From Flammeovirgaceae bacterium UBA2786 (GTDB lineage Bacteria; Bacteroidota; Bacteroidia; Cytophagales; Cyclobacteriaceae): DNA of 41,869 nucleotides. The position numbers were made by a program, and so were the translations under genes. The stretch covers positions 633-42,501 of the forward strand of contig DEIA01000006.1 of the NCBI GenBank assembly GCA_002352225.1, read 5' to 3'. Positions within the stretch are counted from its first letter, which is position 1; every line of letters begins with the position of its first letter. A model generated the notes under the pieces. That model did no database searches, was not told the DNA's origin, and saw only the letters and a program-made list of their open reading frames with translations. Shown here piece by piece: positions 33,421 to 41,869 of this stretch.

Positions 33421-34959
33421 ATGAAAAAAAAACTGGTTTTTATTCTCCTGTTGGTTTTTAATATCTCGTGTACCGTACGGGCACAAACTTTTCCTAAACG
33501 AGAGTTACGTGCTGCCTGGATAGCAACAGTAGCTAACATTGATTGGCCCTCGCGTAAAGGACTGACTACACAAGAGCAAAAAGCGGAATATGTTCGAATA
33601 CTTGACACCTTAAAGCAAGTTGGAATGAATGCCGTAATTGTACAGGTACGACCCATGGCCGATGCGTTTTATCCGTCAACATACGAACCCTGGTCTGAGT
33701 ACCTTACCGGAACACAAGGATTACCTCCGCAACCGTATTACAATCCGTTGGCATTTATGATTGAACAAGCCCGGCAACGGGGTCTTGAATTTCATGCCTG
33801 GTTTAATCCGTACCGGGCCGGTACAGTTGAAAAGAGTGTGTTAGATGCCAACCATCCCATTAATAAAAACCCGGAGTGGTTCCTTCAGTATGGAGGTAAA
33901 TGGTATTATGATCCCGGACATCCTGATGCACAAGCTTACGTTTTAGATGCCATTATGGAAACCGTAAAGCATTATGATTTAGATGCAGTACATTTTGACG
34001 ATTATTTCTATCCCTATCGCATTGCAAATGTAGAGTTTCCGGACAGCTGTTCTTATTTTGAATATGGAATGGGATTTGAAAATAAAGATGATTGGAGGCG
34101 TAACAATGTAAATACTTTTGTTGAAGCGTTATCGGTACGAATCAAAAAAGAAAAGCCACATGTAAAATTCGGAATTAGCCCGTTTGGAGTATGGCGCAAC
34201 CGCGATAAAGATGATGATGGATCCAATACACAAGCCGGACAAACCAATTACGATGACTTGTTTGCCGATGTTGTATTGTGGCTGAAAGAAGGATGGATCG
34301 ATTATGTAACTCCACAACTGTACTGGCACATTGGTTTCGATAAGGCTGATTATTCAATATTGGCAAAGTGGTGGGCCAATCATTCCTACGGAAAGCATGT
34401 TTACATAGGCCAGGGTATTTATCGAATTGGTCAAAATGGATGGAAGAATCCGGATGAAATTGTTAATCAAGTTAAATTGAACAGAGCGTACGCCAATGTT
34501 AACGGGAGTATGTACTTCAGTGCAAAATATTTTTTGAATAACACTGAAAATATAAATGAAAAGATGAGAGAGATTTATCCGTACCCTGCACTAATTCCAA
34601 AAATGGATTGGATTGATGGGGCAGAACCACCGCCTCCAATTAGTGTAACAGCAAAAGGAACACAAGGGAACGGTATAGAAATTTCATGGCAAGATTCGGT
34701 AAATTCAGGTAGTTCATATTATGCCATTTACCGGTTTGATGAAATTAGTAAACCGGATTTCAACAATCCTCAAAATCTTAAAGCAATTGTTCAGCGAAAG
34801 CCAAATACAACTCAATATTGGATGGATATAACAAGTAGAAAGCGAAGCAGGTATAGCTATGCTGTTACCGCAATAGACCGGCTTCATTTTGAAAGCGACC
34901 CAAGTTCTTTTGTATACATTCAAACGCGGGCTAAAAACAAAAGAATAAAACTACTATAG
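33421..34959 (+). CDS. GHL10-family glycosidase (DigH/YngK-like, DUF187)
   Basis: 512 aa. Signal peptide at about 1-22 (ending VRAQ). The GHL10 barrel follows: ELRAAWIATVANIDWPS, NAVIVQVRPMADAFYPS, EFHAWFNPYRAG and DAVHFDDYFYPY, with candidate acids Asp193/Asp194, then GISPFGVWRN and IDYVTPQLYWHIG. A fibronectin-type-III-like domain (about 410-505) closes the protein. E. coli DigH of this family cleaves denuded peptidoglycan glycan strands, so a peptidoglycan role is plausible; the family is broader than that. It probably acts at the surface or in the periplasm. Confidence 0.92.
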   Translation: MKKKLVFILLLVFNISCTVRAQTFPKRELRAAWIATVANIDWPSRKGLTTQEQKAEYVRILDTLKQVGMNAVIVQVRPMADAFYPSTYEPWSEYLTGTQGLPPQPYYNPLAFMIEQARQRGLEFHAWFNPYRAGTVEKSVLDANHPINKNPEWFLQYGGKWYYDPGHPDAQAYVLDAIMETVKHYDLDAVHFDDYFYPYRIANVEFPDSCSYFEYGMGFENKDDWRRNNVNTFVEALSVRIKKEKPHVKFGISPFGVWRNRDKDDDGSNTQAGQTNYDDLFADVVLWLKEGWIDYVTPQLYWHIGFDKADYSILAKWWANHSYGKHVYIGQGIYRIGQNGWKNPDEIVNQVKLNRAYANVNGSMYFSAKYFLNNTENINEKMREIYPYPALIPKMDWIDGAEPPPPISVTAKGTQGNGIEISWQDSVNSGSSYYAIYRFDEISKPDFNNPQNLKAIVQRKPNTTQYWMDITSRKRSRYSYAVTAIDRLHFESDPSSFVYIQTRAKNKRIKLL

Positions 34960-34968
34960 TTAGCTGGC

Positions 34969-34988
34969 ACGATTTCATCGGAAATCGT
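34969..34988 (+). terminator. Hairpin after the GHL10 gene
   Basis: ACGATTTC (34969-34976), loop ATCG, GAAATCGT (34981-34988): perfect 8-bp stem 10 bp after the stop codon. No T-tract, so it may protect the mRNA end rather than terminate. Confidence 0.4.
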
Positions 34989-35039
34989 ATGGGTAACCTA
35001 AAGAAGCTATTAGTTTTAATAGATTCAGTGAATTTTCCA

Positions 35040-35087
35040 AATCACCATTTTCAGGGATTGAATTCTATTCTTAATGCGGAAAATTTG
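35040..35087 (+). promoter_or_regulatory. PUL operator-promoter module 3
   Basis: AATCACCATTTTCAGGGATT (35040-35059) matches module 1 at 18 of 20 positions. The left arm is weakened but the ATTTTC centre and right arm are intact. Exactly 20 bp later comes AAAATTTG (35080-35087), upstream of susC. Confidence 0.65.
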
Positions 35088-35124
35088 GTAATACAAAGAA
35101 ACTACCAAATCTATAATCGTTTTT

Positions 35125-35241
35125 ATGATTAAACCAGAAATAAACATCGTAACCAAATGCATACTAAAATGGCCTGATAAATCCGTTGCAGACAAGCCAA
35201 AAGAGCTGTTTGCTATTCTAAGTACCACCAAAATCACTTAA
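35125..35241 (+). CDS. Possible 38-aa leader ORF before susC
   Basis: An ATG frame begins MIKPEINIVTKCILKWPDKS and stops 9 bp before the susC start, within the predicted leader mRNA. It could be a leader peptide coupling translation, or chance. No hydrophobic stretch or family match is seen. Confidence 0.25.
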   Translation: MIKPEINIVTKCILKWPDKSVADKPKELFAILSTTKIT

Positions 35242-35250
35242 TAAAAACAC

Positions 35251-38200
35251 ATGAAAAAAATTCTACCACTATGTTTATGGATTATAGGGCTTCTCCTGGT
35301 CCATAGTCCAATGTTAGCTCAAAACAACACGGTTTCGGGTACCGTTTTGAGTGCCGCTGACAATACCCCGTTACCCGGGGTTACAATTGTTTTAAAAGGA
35401 AAAGCAATTGGAACAGTTACAGATGCGAACGGTAAATTCACAATCCAGGCAGACCCAACCGATGTTTTGCTTTTCAGTTTTATTGGTATGGAATCTTTTG
35501 AAGCTCCAGTAGGTAGTACAAGAGATTTTACCATAAGGTTGAAGGAGAGTGTAGCTAATCTGGAAGAAATAGTAGTGGTTGGATATGGCGCTCAGAAAAA
35601 GACTAACCTGACGGGTGCAGTTGCATCAGTAGATACCAAGATGCTCGAATCAAGACCGATTGCCGATGTGGGTAGAGGCTTGCAGGGAACAACACCTGGG
35701 TTAAGCATTGTAATACCCAGCGGAGAAGTAGGTTCAGATCCATTAATGAAAATTCGCGGTCAGTTTGGTTCGTTTGAAGGTGGGTCTTCACCGCTGATTC
35801 TTTTAGATAATGTTCAGATTCCATCCATTCAAATGATTAACCCCGATGATATTGAATCTATCTCTGTATTGAAAGATGCCGCTTCGGCCTCTATTTATGG
35901 AGCTAAAGCTGCCTTTGGAGTAATATTAATTACTACCAAAAAAGGCGCTAATACAGAGAGTATTAAGGTTTCTTACTCTGGCAATCTTTCCTTTCAGAAT
36001 ATTTCTAAGAAAATGAAAATGGGAGGAATTGATGCCATGGAGTACTCGTTGCTTGCGGCCGAACGTGTGGGGGCTGTTAGTACCGGTGCTTTCTGGAGAG
36101 TAACCCGCGAAGGGTACGAAAACGCATTAGAGTGGCAGCAAAATTATGCCGGCTCAGTAAAACCAAACGACCCTATGTTATATGGACGCGATTGGTATGT
36201 GGATGCCAACAATGCAAAAGTAGGTTTACGGATGTACGATCCATACGAATACATGGTTAAAGAGTGGACGCCAACACAAATACATAATTTATCGGTGAGT
36301 GGTGCAAGCGGAAAAACGCAATACAATATTGGCTTTGGTATTCTGGAACAAAGTGGAATGCTGAAGCCTGCAAAAAAAGATAATTTTGAACGCTATAACG
36401 GATCAATTCAGTTAAGTACAGAAGTGAACCGGTGGTTAAAATTTAATACCGGAACTATTTTTTCAAAGCGAATCAAGAATTATCCGTACGCAACAAACTC
36501 AACAACGGCAGATCCCTGGCTATACATTTATAGATGGGCAGCAACCTATCCTATGACCACCGAAGATGGTGATCCTATCCGTAGCCCAGCCTCTGAAATT
36601 GCAGCCGCCAACACCGCTTTTCAGGAAACAAATTATTCCAGTGTTAATGGAGGCTTTACCATAACACCCACTAAAGATTGGACTATTAAATTCGACTACA
36701 CACATGCTAATCAGGAATTCATAAATAAGAGACCCGGTACACGCTTTACAGGAAGAGACTCATGGAGTGCCGCGGTTCCAAAATTTGACGAAGGAGGTAA
36801 CCGTATTTATGTGAACAGTGCAGGCCAGGTGGTTCCATCAACCGATCCCAATGCCATGCCAGCATTCAAACTGAACCAACTTACCTATACAGGTCCGGGT
36901 GCAAACCCAGACCACGTTTACCGAATTGCCCAGAACGATAAATGGAATACGATTAACTTATTTTCAACCTACAATTGGAATCTGAACAGCAGCAATACCT
37001 TCAGGTTTATGCTTGGAATGAACAGAGTAGCATATGACCTTGCCAGCAACTGGTCTCAGTTAACACAATTAACAGATTATCAAAACCCACAGTTTGGTCT
37101 TGCCACCGGAACACCCACCGTGGGTGGAGACGAATACTGGGACTCTCAGTTGGGATTTTTTGGGCGGATTAATTACAGCTTTAAAGAAAAGTACCTGCTC
37201 GAAGCAAATCTGCGTCACGATGGAAGCTCTAAGTTTCCAGATGATTTGAAATGGAGATGGTTTCCTTCATTTTCAGGAGGCTGGCTGGTAACAGAAGAAT
37301 CGTTTATGGGGTGGAGTAAAAGTTATCTGGATATGCTTAAGCTACGTGCTTCCTGGGGAAGTATTGGGGATCAGTCTGTAGGAAATTCACTCTATGTTCC
37401 TACCATGACAGGCGGATTTAACAATTGGCTTATTGGTAACTCCAAGCTTTATCAATTTGGAACTCCACCTTCAGTTTCGCAAGCTATTACCTGGCAGGAT
37501 ATTGCTACACTGGACATTGGGTTAGATGTTAGGGTGTTAAAAAACTCTTTAGCAATTTCATTTGATTGGTTCCAGCGCGATACACGTAATATGATCGTGC
37601 CTCAGGAAGGTATACCGGCAACCTACGGTACAGGTGCCCCAAAAAGCAACCTGGGCGATTTGCGTACAAAAGGATTTGAACTTCAGTTAGACTATATACA
37701 TGAATTTAGTAATGGATTACAACTCAACTTTGTTGCAACATTTGCAGATGCGGTAACCAAGATTACTAAGTACGGAAGCGCAGAAGGTATTTACTCAAAC
37801 TATGTAGGCAGAACCTATGGTGAGATTTGGGGGTACGAAACAGATCGCTTGTACCAGGCGGCAGATTTCGTGTATGATGGTGGCGGAAACTTAGTAACAA
37901 CTGTGGTAGATGGCGTTACCATTAACCAACTGGCAGATGATAATGGAGCTACGCAAAATGAATTGCAAGGTGGAAACTTCCGGTTTGGCCCTGGCGATGT
38001 TAAGTACAAGGATCTGAACGGTGATGGCTTGATTAACGATGGTAATGCTTTATTAGACGACCACGGTGATTTAAAAGTAATTGGTAATTCAACCCCACGG
38101 TTTGAGTATAGCTTTAGAACCAGCGCCAGCTACAAAGGTTTTGATCTTAATATCTTTTTGCAAGGTGTGGGTAAACGTGAAGTATGGGGAGAAGGATTTT

Positions 38201-38628
38201 TGGCAATTCCAGGGTTTCAGGCATCAGACGGTGCCACACCTCAAGCTTTTGCCGGAAATTTTTGGAGAGAAGATCGCACAGATGCTTTCTATCCAAGACC
38301 ATATAACTTAGCTGGTAGCAGCCGCCTTTATAATATGCAACCACAAACAAGGTACTTGCTCGATATGTCATACTTGCGTATTAAAAACATAACGTTTGGC
38401 TACACGCTACCACAAACGCTTACACAAAAAGCAAAAATCAACAAGCTACGTGTGTATGGATCGTTAGAAAATATTTTCACGTTCGATAAACTTGGCGATC
38501 TGCCAATTGATCCTGAAGAAATTGCAGGGTTTTCAATGTGGAATTCATCCAATTACAACCTGTCGCGTACGGGCGTAGGTATTCCAACTTTTAAAAGTGC
38601 TGCACTTGGAATTCAATTGAGCTTCTAA
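35251..38628 (+). CDS. SusC/RagA TonB-dependent outer-membrane transporter
   Basis: 1125 aa. Signal peptide (about 1-23, ending MLAQ), then a carboxypeptidase-like regulatory domain (about 28-105, VSGTVLSAADNTPLPGVTIVLKG), the SusC TonB box and plug (EEIVVVGYGAQKKTNLTGAVASVD; SVLKDAASASIYGAKAAFGVILITT) and a long beta barrel ending in Phe (ALGIQLSF). No N-terminal STN/signalling domain, so no sigma/anti-sigma relay is expected. It imports an oligosaccharide or glycopeptide with the SusD partner encoded 12 bp downstream, using TonB energy. The substrate is inferred from neighbours to be amino-sugar-containing. Confidence 0.97.
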   Translation: MKKILPLCLWIIGLLLVHSPMLAQNNTVSGTVLSAADNTPLPGVTIVLKGKAIGTVTDANGKFTIQADPTDVLLFSFIGMESFEAPVGSTRDFTIRLKESVANLEEIVVVGYGAQKKTNLTGAVASVDTKMLESRPIADVGRGLQGTTPGLSIVIPSGEVGSDPLMKIRGQFGSFEGGSSPLILLDNVQIPSIQMINPDDIESISVLKDAASASIYGAKAAFGVILITTKKGANTESIKVSYSGNLSFQNISKKMKMGGIDAMEYSLLAAERVGAVSTGAFWRVTREGYENALEWQQNYAGSVKPNDPMLYGRDWYVDANNAKVGLRMYDPYEYMVKEWTPTQIHNLSVSGASGKTQYNIGFGILEQSGMLKPAKKDNFERYNGSIQLSTEVNRWLKFNTGTIFSKRIKNYPYATNSTTADPWLYIYRWAATYPMTTEDGDPIRSPASEIAAANTAFQETNYSSVNGGFTITPTKDWTIKFDYTHANQEFINKRPGTRFTGRDSWSAAVPKFDEGGNRIYVNSAGQVVPSTDPNAMPAFKLNQLTYTGPGANPDHVYRIAQNDKWNTINLFSTYNWNLNSSNTFRFMLGMNRVAYDLASNWSQLTQLTDYQNPQFGLATGTPTVGGDEYWDSQLGFFGRINYSFKEKYLLEANLRHDGSSKFPDDLKWRWFPSFSGGWLVTEESFMGWSKSYLDMLKLRASWGSIGDQSVGNSLYVPTMTGGFNNWLIGNSKLYQFGTPPSVSQAITWQDIATLDIGLDVRVLKNSLAISFDWFQRDTRNMIVPQEGIPATYGTGAPKSNLGDLRTKGFELQLDYIHEFSNGLQLNFVATFADAVTKITKYGSAEGIYSNYVGRTYGEIWGYETDRLYQAADFVYDGGGNLVTTVVDGVTINQLADDNGATQNELQGGNFRFGPGDVKYKDLNGDGLINDGNALLDDHGDLKVIGNSTPRFEYSFRTSASYKGFDLNIFLQGVGKREVWGEGFLAIPGFQASDGATPQAFAGNFWREDRTDAFYPRPYNLAGSSRLYNMQPQTRYLLDMSYLRIKNITFGYTLPQTLTQKAKINKLRVYGSLENIFTFDKLGDLPIDPEEIAGFSMWNSSNYNLSRTGVGIPTFKSAALGIQLSF

Positions 38629-38640
38629 AACATTAAAAAC

Positions 38641-40464
38641 ATGAAAAAGTATATAACGATTTTTTTGGTGATAGTGGTCTTAAGTAGTTGTGAAGATTTT
38701 CTGGACAGACCCCAATTAACACAACTTAACGACCAAACCTATTGGGTATCAGAGAACAACTTGCGCCTGTTTTCAAATGGCTTCTATAACAACTATTTTA
38801 TTGGGTATAATGTAGGCTTTACAGCAGACTATACACCTGTGCGCGGTTATACCTTCTCTGATGATTTGAGCTACGCTGGTAAACAGGCAAATTTTGAAAC
38901 GCAGGCACCCGCTTCCCGATCATCAGTGAGTGAGGCCGCTGCCTGGCTTGGTTCCTATTCGGGTCCAACCTGGGATTTTGCATGGGTAAGAAAATCGAAC
39001 TTGTTTCTTTCGCGAATTGAGGGTATGAAAAACACTTACATTAATGATGAAACATACAAACACTGGAGTGCGGTGGCGCGTTTTTTTAGAGGGTTTGAGT
39101 ATAGCCGGTTAGTAACTGTTTTTGGTGATGTACCTTATTTTGATCGCGAGATTGGAGACAACGAGTTGGATGTATTGTACAAAGACCGTGATAGCAGAAC
39201 GGTGGTAATGGATAATGTTTTTGATGACTTTTCTTACGTACTTCAAAATATGCGCACTTCCGATGGAGGAGCACAGAATTTGAACAGGTACATCGCTGCT
39301 GCCTTTATTTCACAGTTCATGCTATTCGAGGGCACCTGGCAAAAATATCATTTGGGCGACAATGCAAAAGCAACTAAATACTTAGGGCTTGCCGTTCAGG
39401 CAGCAGAGGTAGTAATGCAATCAGGTAAGTGGTCGTTTGGAAGCGATTTCCGTAGATTGTTTGGCTCTGAAGATTTAGCGTCAAACCCTGAGGTGATATT
39501 GTATCGAAAATACGATGCGGCATTAGGCGTAACACATTGTATTGCGTCCTATTCAAACATTACAGAAGGACAGGCCGCAGCTGCTAACCTGGATTTAATC
39601 CGTTCATTTATTGCAAAAGATGGCCAGCCGTATCAAAACTCAGCAGTACCAAATGCCGATCAGTTTGATATAGCCAACCTGATTGTAACACGCGACCCTC
39701 GCTTTGAGGCTACGTTTTGGGATGTGCCCCGATCACAAGCTTCTACGTTGCTGTATTCAGATAAGTTTATTGATCGGGTAGGCCCAACCTTTGCGGGTGG
39801 AAGCTACCCTCCAATATATGGTTCTAATACCAACACGAACGATGCACCGGTTATACGTTTGGCAGAAGTTGTATTGAACTGGATTGAGGCTAAAGCAGAA
39901 TTAGAATCATTGGGCGGGTTAGCCGTTACGCAAGCCGATATCGATGCATCTATTAATGCTATCCGAAACCGTCCGTTAGATGCGCAGGCCATCGCAAAGA
40001 ATGTTACTAAAACAGCTCCACTATCACTTGCCTCTATTCCCAACGACCCTGCCCGCGATGCAGACGTTCCTGCTTTGATTTGGGAAATACGCAGAGAGCG
40101 GAGAATGGAATTTGTATTTGAACATACCCGACTGTTGGACATTAAACGCTGGAAAAAAATCAACTATATGGATGCTGCAGTAAATACCGACCTTTTGCTG
40201 GGGCCATGGGTTAACTTTCAAACAGAATTTCCTCAATGGTTGATAGCATCAAAAGTAGGCAAGTTGAAAGTTGAAAAGGCAGATGGCACTGTGGTTACGT
40301 ATGATGGTGCAAATGGTGCTGACATGGTTGGTTTCTATATACCCGAAAATGTTTCAAACCGCGATCCTTTTTCAAACCGGGTTTATATGGCACCAATAGG
40401 AAACAATGAAATCAGTCAGTATGTAGAGAAGGGTTTTACGTTAACACAAACTACGGGTTGGTAA
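38641..40464 (+). CDS. SusD/RagB substrate-binding lipoprotein
   Basis: 607 aa. The lipobox LSSC (Cys17) in MKKYITIFLVIVVLSSC predicts a surface lipoprotein. SusD hallmarks are the opening EDFLDRPQLTQLNDQTYW, the TPR-like helices (HWSAVARFFRGFEYSRLVTVFGDVPY) and the C-terminal RLAEVVLNWIEAKAEL, then IWEIRRERRMEFVFEHTRLLDIKRW. It forms the lid of the SusC pore and binds the incoming glycan. A strong terminator lies 59 bp past the stop, so susC-susD may be one unit behind module 3. Confidence 0.97.
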   Translation: MKKYITIFLVIVVLSSCEDFLDRPQLTQLNDQTYWVSENNLRLFSNGFYNNYFIGYNVGFTADYTPVRGYTFSDDLSYAGKQANFETQAPASRSSVSEAAAWLGSYSGPTWDFAWVRKSNLFLSRIEGMKNTYINDETYKHWSAVARFFRGFEYSRLVTVFGDVPYFDREIGDNELDVLYKDRDSRTVVMDNVFDDFSYVLQNMRTSDGGAQNLNRYIAAAFISQFMLFEGTWQKYHLGDNAKATKYLGLAVQAAEVVMQSGKWSFGSDFRRLFGSEDLASNPEVILYRKYDAALGVTHCIASYSNITEGQAAAANLDLIRSFIAKDGQPYQNSAVPNADQFDIANLIVTRDPRFEATFWDVPRSQASTLLYSDKFIDRVGPTFAGGSYPPIYGSNTNTNDAPVIRLAEVVLNWIEAKAELESLGGLAVTQADIDASINAIRNRPLDAQAIAKNVTKTAPLSLASIPNDPARDADVPALIWEIRRERRMEFVFEHTRLLDIKRWKKINYMDAAVNTDLLLGPWVNFQTEFPQWLIASKVGKLKVEKADGTVVTYDGANGADMVGFYIPENVSNRDPFSNRVYMAPIGNNEISQYVEKGFTLTQTTGW

Positions 40465-40523
40465 AACCTCTTTATGCATAACGGCAAGGTTTAATCGTGT
40501 AATAAAAATTTGGTTAAGTGGAT

Positions 40524-40562
40524 CCCCTCCTTCGAAAATTTTTCGGGAGGGGTTTCCTTTTT
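40524..40562 (+). terminator. Terminator after susD
   Basis: CCCCTCC (40524-40530) and GGAGGGG (40546-40552) enclose an inner CGAAAA/TTTTCG stem. TTTCCTTTTT follows at once. Confidence 0.9.
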
Positions 40563-40566
40563 ATAT

Positions 40567-40614
40567 ACCCGGTAATTTCGATTGTTCATTTAATCTAATA
40601 AATTATAATATTTG
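40567..40614 (+). promoter_or_regulatory. Possible degenerate fourth operator module
   Basis: AATATTTG (40607-40614) is identical to the box in modules 1 and 2. At the same 20-bp distance lies ACCCGGTAATTTCGATTGTT (40567-40586), which agrees with module 1 at only 10 of 20 positions, mainly in the TA-TTTC centre. It may be a decayed or independent promoter of the GH3 gene. Confidence 0.3.
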
Positions 40615-40631
40615 TCTTTCTCTAGAAATTC

Positions 40632-41869
40632 ATGAATACCTACTTGCGTTACATATTATTAATAGCCTGTTTAAGTTCCCAAATTTCCATACAGGCACAG
40701 GAAAAGAAAATACCCTACGAAACGTTCCTTTCTCATCCATGGGTCGATTCTGTTCTTCAATCGCTAACACCTAGTGAACGCGCGGCACAATTAATTATGG
40801 TAGCTGCGTTTTCAAACAAGAACAGCGATCATGAGTTAGAAATCAGCAAACTAATTGAAAAGCAAAAAATAGGTGGGCTTATTTTTTTTCAAGGTGGGCC
40901 CGCACGCCAAGCTAACCTTATCAATCAATATCAAAGAAAATCGAAAGTTCCATTGCTGATAGCGATGGATGCTGAATGGGGCTTAGGCATGCGGCTCGAT
41001 AGCACCATTAGTTTTCCGTATCAAATGACATTGGGCGCAATCCAAAACGATGATCTTATTTACCAAATGGGGCTCGAAATAGCAAACCAGCTTAAAGAGT
41101 CAGGTACTCAGGTAAATTTTGCTCCCGTGGCCGATGTTAATAATAACCCGTTAAACCCTGTTATTAATTTCAGATCCTTTGGTGAAAATAAATATGCGGT
41201 TTCTAAAAAGGCAGCTTCGTATATGCGTGGTCTTCAAGATGGAAAAGTATTAGCTACAGCAAAACATTTTCCCGGGCACGGAGATACAGGAACTGATTCG
41301 CATTATGCGTTGCCGCTGATCAATCACACAAGAGAAAGATTAGACTCATTGGAATTGTATCCGTTTCGTGAACTAATACGACAGGGAATAGGCGCCATAA
41401 TGGTGGCTCATCTTAATATTCCTGCTTTAGAGCCAAAAGAAGGCCCCTCTACACTTTCAAAAAAAATCATTACCGATCTTCTGAAAAATGAATTAGGATT
41501 TAAGGGTCTTATTGTTACCGATGCAATGAACATGAAAGGTGTTACCCAGGGAAATACCCCGGGCGTAGTGGATAAGGATGCACTATTGGCCGGTAATGAT
41601 TTGCTGGAATTTACCGAAGATGTACCTCGTACAATAGATGAAATAATGAAGGCTGTAAAAAATGGTTTAATTACTCAAAAGGAAATTGACGACCGGTGTA
41701 GAAAAATATTAGCCATTAAATATTGGGTAGGTCTGGCAAATTGGAAACCCATTGATCCCCGATCCGTAACAAAAAAAATAAGTACTCCTAAAGCCCAGCT
41801 CTTAAATCGTAACCTTACCGAGGCATCGCTTACCGTACTCAACAATAAATACAATTTGTTGCCCTTAAA
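40632..41869 (+). CDS. NagZ-type GH3 beta-N-acetylglucosaminidase, partial
   Basis: 412 codons are present; the 3' end lies beyond the window. Signal peptide at about 1-22 (MNTYLRYILLIACLSSQISIQAQ). The GH3 barrel carries the NagZ signature KHFPGHGDTGTDSH (211-224), whose Asp-His pair replaces the usual acid/base, and nucleophile Asp297 in VTDAMNM. Such enzymes remove GlcNAc from muropeptides or chitin oligosaccharides. The frame is still open at the window end; some Bacteroidota proteins of this type continue into a second GH3 and a beta-lactamase-like domain, to be looked for. It has its own promoter region after the susD terminator. Confidence 0.92.
   Translation, partial: MNTYLRYILLIACLSSQISIQAQEKKIPYETFLSHPWVDSVLQSLTPSERAAQLIMVAAFSNKNSDHELEISKLIEKQKIGGLIFFQGGPARQANLINQYQRKSKVPLLIAMDAEWGLGMRLDSTISFPYQMTLGAIQNDDLIYQMGLEIANQLKESGTQVNFAPVADVNNNPLNPVINFRSFGENKYAVSKKAASYMRGLQDGKVLATAKHFPGHGDTGTDSHYALPLINHTRERLDSLELYPFRELIRQGIGAIMVAHLNIPALEPKEGPSTLSKKIITDLLKNELGFKGLIVTDAMNMKGVTQGNTPGVVDKDALLAGNDLLEFTEDVPRTIDEIMKAVKNGLITQKEIDDRCRKILAIKYWVGLANWKPIDPRSVTKKISTPKAQLLNRNLTEASLTVLNNKYNLLPL

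Larger units (their letters stand above)
34960..35250. other. 291-bp intergenic region before susC
   Basis: Contains a hairpin after the GHL10 stop, operator module 3 and a predicted leader of about 157 nt upstream of the susC ATG. In the leader a 38-codon open frame (35125-35241) ends 9 bp before susC. Confidence 0.6.

Noticed and set aside
1..41869. CRISPR arrays, complete insertion sequences, prophage genes, rRNA
   Set aside because: No regularly spaced repeats, transposase, integrase, phage structural or rRNA sequence was found in the window.

Overview
The window reads as chromosomal DNA of a Bacteroidota bacterium, probably of the Cytophagales. The basis is a SusC/SusD pair, Bacteroidota-type promoters (TTTG, 19 bp, TAnnTTTG before the tRNA gene), many short lipoprotein signals, a DUF2911 protein, a Lys/Ala-rich SWIB protein, and translation starts without strong Shine-Dalgarno sequences. 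It is gene-dense, with two gene-poor stretches (1355-1719 and 20939-21866). The species is not determined here.

Layout. (1) 1-1719: a Fic-family protein gene. A degraded, diverged copy of the uxaC 3' end lies on its left, and the intact uxaC 3' end lies just past it on the right. The two ends share an exact 30-bp repeat, a pattern that suggests integration of an element. (2) 1720-6991: glucuronate utilisation, with uxaC, uxuA and a secreted GH67 alpha-glucuronidase, interrupted by a small STAS-like gene. (3) 7189-20938: mostly housekeeping or single genes: a penicillin-acylase-type hydrolase, purT, an alpha/beta-hydrolase lipoprotein, a cyclophilin, a PIG-L deacetylase / 38-aa membrane peptide / Na+ symporter operon with overlapping start and stop codons, a DUF2911 protein, a 3-methyladenine glycosylase, an OmpA/PD40 protein and a SWIB/H1-like protein. 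(4) 21867-28671: gamma-glutamyltransferase, a TetR regulator, small conserved proteins, a large secreted protein with an unassigned enzyme-like region fused to a formylglycine-enzyme-like domain, and two small membrane proteins. (5) tRNA-Asp at 28774-28850, with its own promoter and terminator.

(6) 29039 to the window end is the most interesting part. An orphan LuxR/NarL-type response regulator is followed by a polysaccharide utilisation locus: a deacetylase-like protein, a GH9 enzyme, a BadF-type amino-sugar kinase (MurK/NagK-like), a GHL10 (DigH/YngK-like) glycosidase, SusC, SusD and a NagZ-type GH3 that runs off the window. GH3-NagZ, GHL10 and an amino-sugar kinase together point to peptidoglycan fragments or another GlcNAc-containing glycan as substrate. 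Three intergenic sites in this locus share a 20-bp element (AATCCCTATTTTCAGGGATT and two 18/20 variants). Each lies in the same orientation and exactly 20 bp upstream of an AATATTTG/AAAATTTG box. I propose that this is the operator-promoter module of the locus, and that the adjacent response regulator is its most likely reader. That link is inference.
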